Below are positions 62,801 through 64,000 of a stretch of DNA of 64,000 nucleotides, one piece after another. Position 1 is the first letter of the stretch, and every line of letters starts with the position of its first letter. Both the position numbers and the translations under genes were made by a program. Under the pieces are notes generated by a model that worked only from the letters and a program-made list of their open reading frames with translations, was not told where the DNA came from and made no database searches. Source of the stretch: Bombus terrestris (Eukaryota > Arthropoda > Insecta > Hymenoptera > Apidae); assembly GCF_910591885.1 (NCBI RefSeq), contig NC_063271.1, positions 17,105,001-17,169,000 of the forward strand, given 5' to 3'.

Positions 62801-64000
62801 ACGTCATAACGTATAACGTTATAAACTATAAACATATAATGTATAATGTTATATACTATTACGATGTAACGTATAACGTTATAAACTACAACTATATAAC
62901 GTATATCGTTATATACTATTACGATGTAATGTTTAACGTTATATACTATTACTATACAACGTGTATTGTTATATAGTACTACGTTGTAACGTATAACGTT
63001 ATAAACTATTACTATAAAACGTGTAACGTTATATAGTATTACGTTATAACGTATAACGTTATATAGTATTACGTCATAACGTATAACGTTATAAACTACA
63101 ACTATATAACGTATAATGTTATATACTATTACGATGTAACGTATAACGTTATAAACTATTACTATATAACGTATAACGTTATATACTATTACGATGTAAT
63201 GTTTAACGTTATATATTATTACTATACAACGTGTATCGTTATATAGTACTACGTTATATCGTATAACGTTATAAACTATTACTATTCAACGTATAACGTT
63301 ATATAGTATTACGTCATAACGTATAACGTTATAAACTATTACTATATAACGTATAACGTTATATGGTATTACGATATAATGTAAACGTTATATAGTATTA
63401 CGTTATGACGTATAACGTTATAAACTATTACTATATAAAGTATAACTTTATATACTATTACGATGTAACGTATGACGTTATATACTATTACTATACAACG
63501 TGTATCGTTATAGAGTACTACGTTATAACGTATAACGTTATAAACTATTACTATATAACGTATAACGTTGTATGGTATTACGATATAATGTATAACGTTA
63601 TATAGTATTACGTTATAACGTATAACGTTATATACTATTACTATACAACGTGTAACGTTATATAGTACTACGTTATAACGTATAACGTTATAAACTATTA
63701 CTATATAACGTATAACGTTATATGGTATTACGATATAATGTAAACGTTATATAGTATTACGTTATGACGTATAACGTTATAAACTATTACTATATAACGT
63801 ATAACTTTATATACTATTACGATGTAACGTATGACGTTATATACTCTTACTATACAACGTGTATCGTTATAGAGTACTACGTTATAACGTATAACGTTAT
63901 AAACTATTACTATACAACGTGTAACGCTATATAGTATTACGTTATAACGTATAACGTTATAAACAATAACAATACAAAGTGTAACGTTATATACTATTAC
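56821..64000 (+). repeat. Large duplicated block, right copy (cut by window end)
   Basis: Right-hand partner of 38,148-45,327, in the same orientation. It is still matching at 64,000, so the true repeat is longer than 7.2 kb. It contains two marker 2 monomers and no marker 1. Near 63,795 it has TATATAACGT where the left copy has TATATAAAGT. Confidence 0.9.
61335..64000 (+). repeat. 5,492-bp repeat, third partial copy
   Basis: Equivalent to 42,662-45,327 and 48,154-50,819, and lies inside the right copy of the 18.67-kb duplication. It shares A at 62,649 and T at 63,117 with the first copy rather than the second. The window ends before the rest of the unit could be seen. Confidence 0.85.

Larger units (their letters stand above)
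1..64000 (+). repeat. Satellite DNA array, ~30-bp monomer, whole window
   Basis: The entire window consists of head-to-tail monomers of about 30 bp, roughly 2,100 of them, with no unique DNA between them. The consensus monomer is ACGTTATAACGTATA joined to ACGTTATATAGTATT (7 G/C in 30). Monomers differ mainly in the segment between successive copies of the conserved core ACGTATAACGTTATA. Common variants there include TAGTATTACGTTATA, TGGTATTACGTTATA, TAGTATTACGTCATA, TAGTATTACGATATA, AACTATTACTATATA and TACTATTACGATGTA. All monomers read in the same direction; I saw no inverted segment. Variant monomers recur in long ordered series, which makes several kb-scale higher-order repeats. Such arrays are typical of eukaryotic constitutive heterochromatin. 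A centromeric role is possible but is not shown by the sequence, and the host species cannot be named from it. Confidence 0.98.

Noticed and set aside
1..64000. CRISPR array
   Set aside because: A conserved ~15-bp core alternates with variable ~15-bp segments, but the period is 30 bp, the 'spacers' are near-copies of each other and of the core, and no cas gene or leader is present.
1..64000. Replication-origin iterons of a plasmid or phage
   Set aside because: Direct AT-rich repeats could suggest iterons, but about 2,100 copies over 64 kb with no replication gene is far outside iteron arrangements.
1..64000. CENP-B box
   Set aside because: The mammalian CENP-B box needs a TTCG and a CGGGA-type element; no monomer variant has it, and runs of three G are rare to absent.
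1..64000. Telomere repeats (TTAGGG, TTTAGGG, TTAGG types)
   Set aside because: No tandem G-rich repeat was seen; isolated TTAGG from the variant TATTAGG or GTTAGGTAG is a single-base change in a satellite monomer.
1..64000. TATA-box promoters
   Set aside because: TATAA and TATATAG occur in nearly every monomer as part of the consensus, so they carry no positional information about transcription starts.
1..64000. rRNA, tRNA or other structured RNA genes
   Set aside because: The sequence is uniform satellite at 23% G+C in its consensus, without any unique segment long enough to hold such a gene.
1..64000. Transposable element, including a terminal-inverted-repeat element built from the palindromes
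   Set aside because: The palindromes belong to the monomer itself and occur everywhere; there are no paired long inverted repeats, target duplications or transposase-like coding sequence.
1..64000. Entire array as an assembly artefact
   Set aside because: Copies differ by scattered bases and indels and show tree-like sharing of variants, which simple assembly duplication would not create. Individual recent duplications (for example 150 bp or 2,322 bp) could still be misassembled and need read support.

Overview
The whole 64 kb window is one uninterrupted block of satellite DNA. I found no gene, RNA gene, transposon, telomere repeat or unique sequence on either strand. The repeat unit is about 30 bp, roughly 77% A+T in its consensus form, and can be written as two related 15-bp halves: ACGTTATAACGTATA followed by ACGTTATATAGTATT. 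About 2,100 units run head to tail, all in the same orientation. An array of this length and uniformity points to eukaryotic heterochromatin (centromeric, pericentromeric, subtelomeric or B/sex-chromosome type). The sequence does not identify the species or chromosomal position, and there is no flanking unique DNA to help.

Layout. (1) 1-7,874 and 7,875-about 17,490 are two copies of a 7.87-kb higher-order repeat (HOR). The second is lengthened by an internal 2,322-bp tandem duplication (about 12,952-15,273 and 15,274-17,487). (2) About 17,488-23,820 is a mosaic of the same variant monomers in other orders. (3) About 23,820-28,206 and 28,207-32,225 are tandem copies of a 4.39-kb unit, the second with a 368-bp deletion. 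(4) About 31,836-34,799 and 34,800-37,763 are tandem copies of a 2,964-bp unit. (5) About 38,148-45,327 recurs at 56,821-64,000 (offset 18,673 bp) and runs off the window end. (6) About 42,662-48,153 and 48,154-53,645 are tandem copies of a 5,492-bp unit, with a partial third copy at 61,335-64,000. (7) 53,646-56,820 holds shorter 1.5-1.7 kb rearranged blocks. Local 150-, 269-, 359- and 449-bp duplications sit inside these.

Two landmark variant monomers divide the array. Marker 1 (CAATGTGTAACGG, then a TTACGTAA palindrome) occurs 35 times but is absent from 37.2-47.8 kb and after 56.6 kb. Marker 2 (CGATTTATAG followed by ATTACATTAAAACG) occurs only five times, all on the right side. Within the 7.87-kb HOR, marker 1 defines five sub-blocks of 1,573, 1,566, 1,687, 1,452 and 1,596 bp.

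The properties most worth attention are the nested periodicity (7/8, 15, 30 bp, then about 1.57 kb, then several unequal kb-scale units), the near-complete confinement of C to ACGT/CpG in very AT-rich DNA, the overlapping palindromes in every monomer, and shared single-base variants that let some amplification events be ordered. One reverse-strand frame is free of stops in the consensus, which creates long apparent ORFs (up to 811 codons). I treat these as by-products of a repeat length divisible by three. Block boundaries are approximate because neighbouring monomers resemble each other; offsets were read from landmark positions by eye.
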